This document shows, piece by piece, positions 63,722-64,000 of a DNA stretch of 64,000 bases. Position 1 is the stretch's first letter. Each line of letters opens with the position of its first letter. The translations under genes were made by a program, and so were the position numbers. Below the pieces are notes generated by a model that was not told where the DNA came from, ran no database searches, and saw only the letters and a program-made list of their open reading frames with translations. The DNA comes from Paracoccus liaowanqingii (GTDB lineage Bacteria; Pseudomonadota; Alphaproteobacteria; Rhodobacterales; Rhodobacteraceae), in assembly GCF_004683865.2 (NCBI RefSeq), contig NZ_CP038439.1:1652501-1716500 (forward strand), given 5' to 3'.

Positions 63722-64000
63722 ATGCAACGTTTCTCTTGTCCCCATTGCGGGACACGCGCCTATTTCCACAACCTCACCTGCCTCTGCGGCGCCGAGATCA
63801 GCTTTGATCCCGTCGCGATGCAGATGAGCACCGTCAACCCGCATTGCGCCAACCGCCGCTCGATCGACTGCAACTGGTCGGCGCCGGCCTCGGGCAAGCT
63901 GTGCCGGTCCTGCGCCATGTCGCAGGTCGTGCCGGTCCTGCACGTGGGCGACAACCAGAGCCTTCTGGCCGGGGCCGAGCGGGCCAAGCGGTGGGTGCTG
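63722..64000 (+). CDS. Zinc-ribbon, putative zinc-binding metallopeptidase family, 5' part
   Basis: The window ends inside this gene; 93 codons are visible. The N-terminus MQRFSCPHCGTRAYFHNLTC has a CPHC...CLC zinc-ribbon-like cluster, and a second cluster (Cys and His in PHCANRR, DCNWSA, LCRSCA) follows. This matches the start of the DUF2248/Zn_peptidase-like family in which the metallopeptidase domain lies C-terminal. No HExxH is yet visible because the gene is cut off. Divergent from rplU. Confidence 0.65.
   Translation, partial: MQRFSCPHCGTRAYFHNLTCLCGAEISFDPVAMQMSTVNPHCANRRSIDCNWSAPASGKLCRSCAMSQVVPVLHVGDNQSLLAGAERAKRWVL

Noticed and set aside
1..64000. CRISPR array
   Set aside because: No run of regularly spaced identical repeats of 24-40 bp was seen.

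Overview
The window is a GC-rich chromosomal segment from an alphaproteobacterium of the order Rhodobacterales, most likely Paracoccus or a close relative. This rests on gene families and codon bias rather than a database search. Supporting features are an F0 ATP synthase operon with separate b and b' subunits, a B12-dependent ribonucleotide reductase (nrdJ), a RatA/Coq10-type START protein, an MscS channel with a large periplasmic N-terminal region, a phasin-like protein next to rnpB, and very high GC at third codon positions.

Layout. 1-3187: end of a TetR regulator, then ahcY-metK (methyl cycle). 3214-6504: small envelope and stress genes (DUF4870, ratA, two micro-ORFs, ypfJ, yqaA, dsbB). 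6582-10495: gyrA and an AI-2E-type permease. 10566-16131 (minus): DUF2059 protein, a frameshifted GGCT-NUDIX fusion, cysK and an MscS channel. 16240-16329: tRNA-Ser(CGA). 16316-24318: an integrated island bounded by a 15-bp direct repeat, with integrase, AlpA regulator, overlapping small genes and cargo. 24319-25053: an old IS5-like transposase remnant. 25054-29494: tRNA-Glu, AEC transporter, gatCA, a lipoprotein, an AmpD-like amidase and rnpB. 29507-34346 (minus): phasin-like protein, mltG, fabF, PfkB kinase, nth. 34582-38915: OmpA-like lipoprotein, FadR-type regulator, atpI-B-E-X-F. 39114-42307: ArsR regulator, psuK-psuG, patatin. 42410-49648: prfB, PBP1A, amidase, aminotransferase, DsbA-like protein. 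49826-58808: manC, nrdJ, 5-formyl-THF cyclo-ligase, mgtE, IMPase-family phosphatase, XRE regulator. 58999-64000: damaged quinone oxidoreductase, YccA-like protein, LLM oxidoreductase, GNAT, rpmA-rplU, start of a zinc-ribbon protein.

Most of the window is housekeeping. The accessory signal is the roughly 8-kb island in tRNA-Ser. Both ends carry paired TTCCCCCA direct repeats with 12-bp spacing, which look like integrase arm sites; the right-hand pair overlaps the integrase ribosome-binding region. Inside are a coupled four-gene micro-operon, a recurring CTCAGTGAYTGCG motif upstream of and inside that operon's territory, a two-gene module with decayed copies, a kinase-fold protein, a DUF2270 membrane protein and an AT-richer 341-aa gene that abuts the integrase.

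Two chromosomal genes show single-base indels in C/G runs. The GGCT-NUDIX fusion has lost one base. The quinone oxidoreductase has gained three separate single bases that together restore frame. These are either sequence errors or real decay and should be settled with raw reads.
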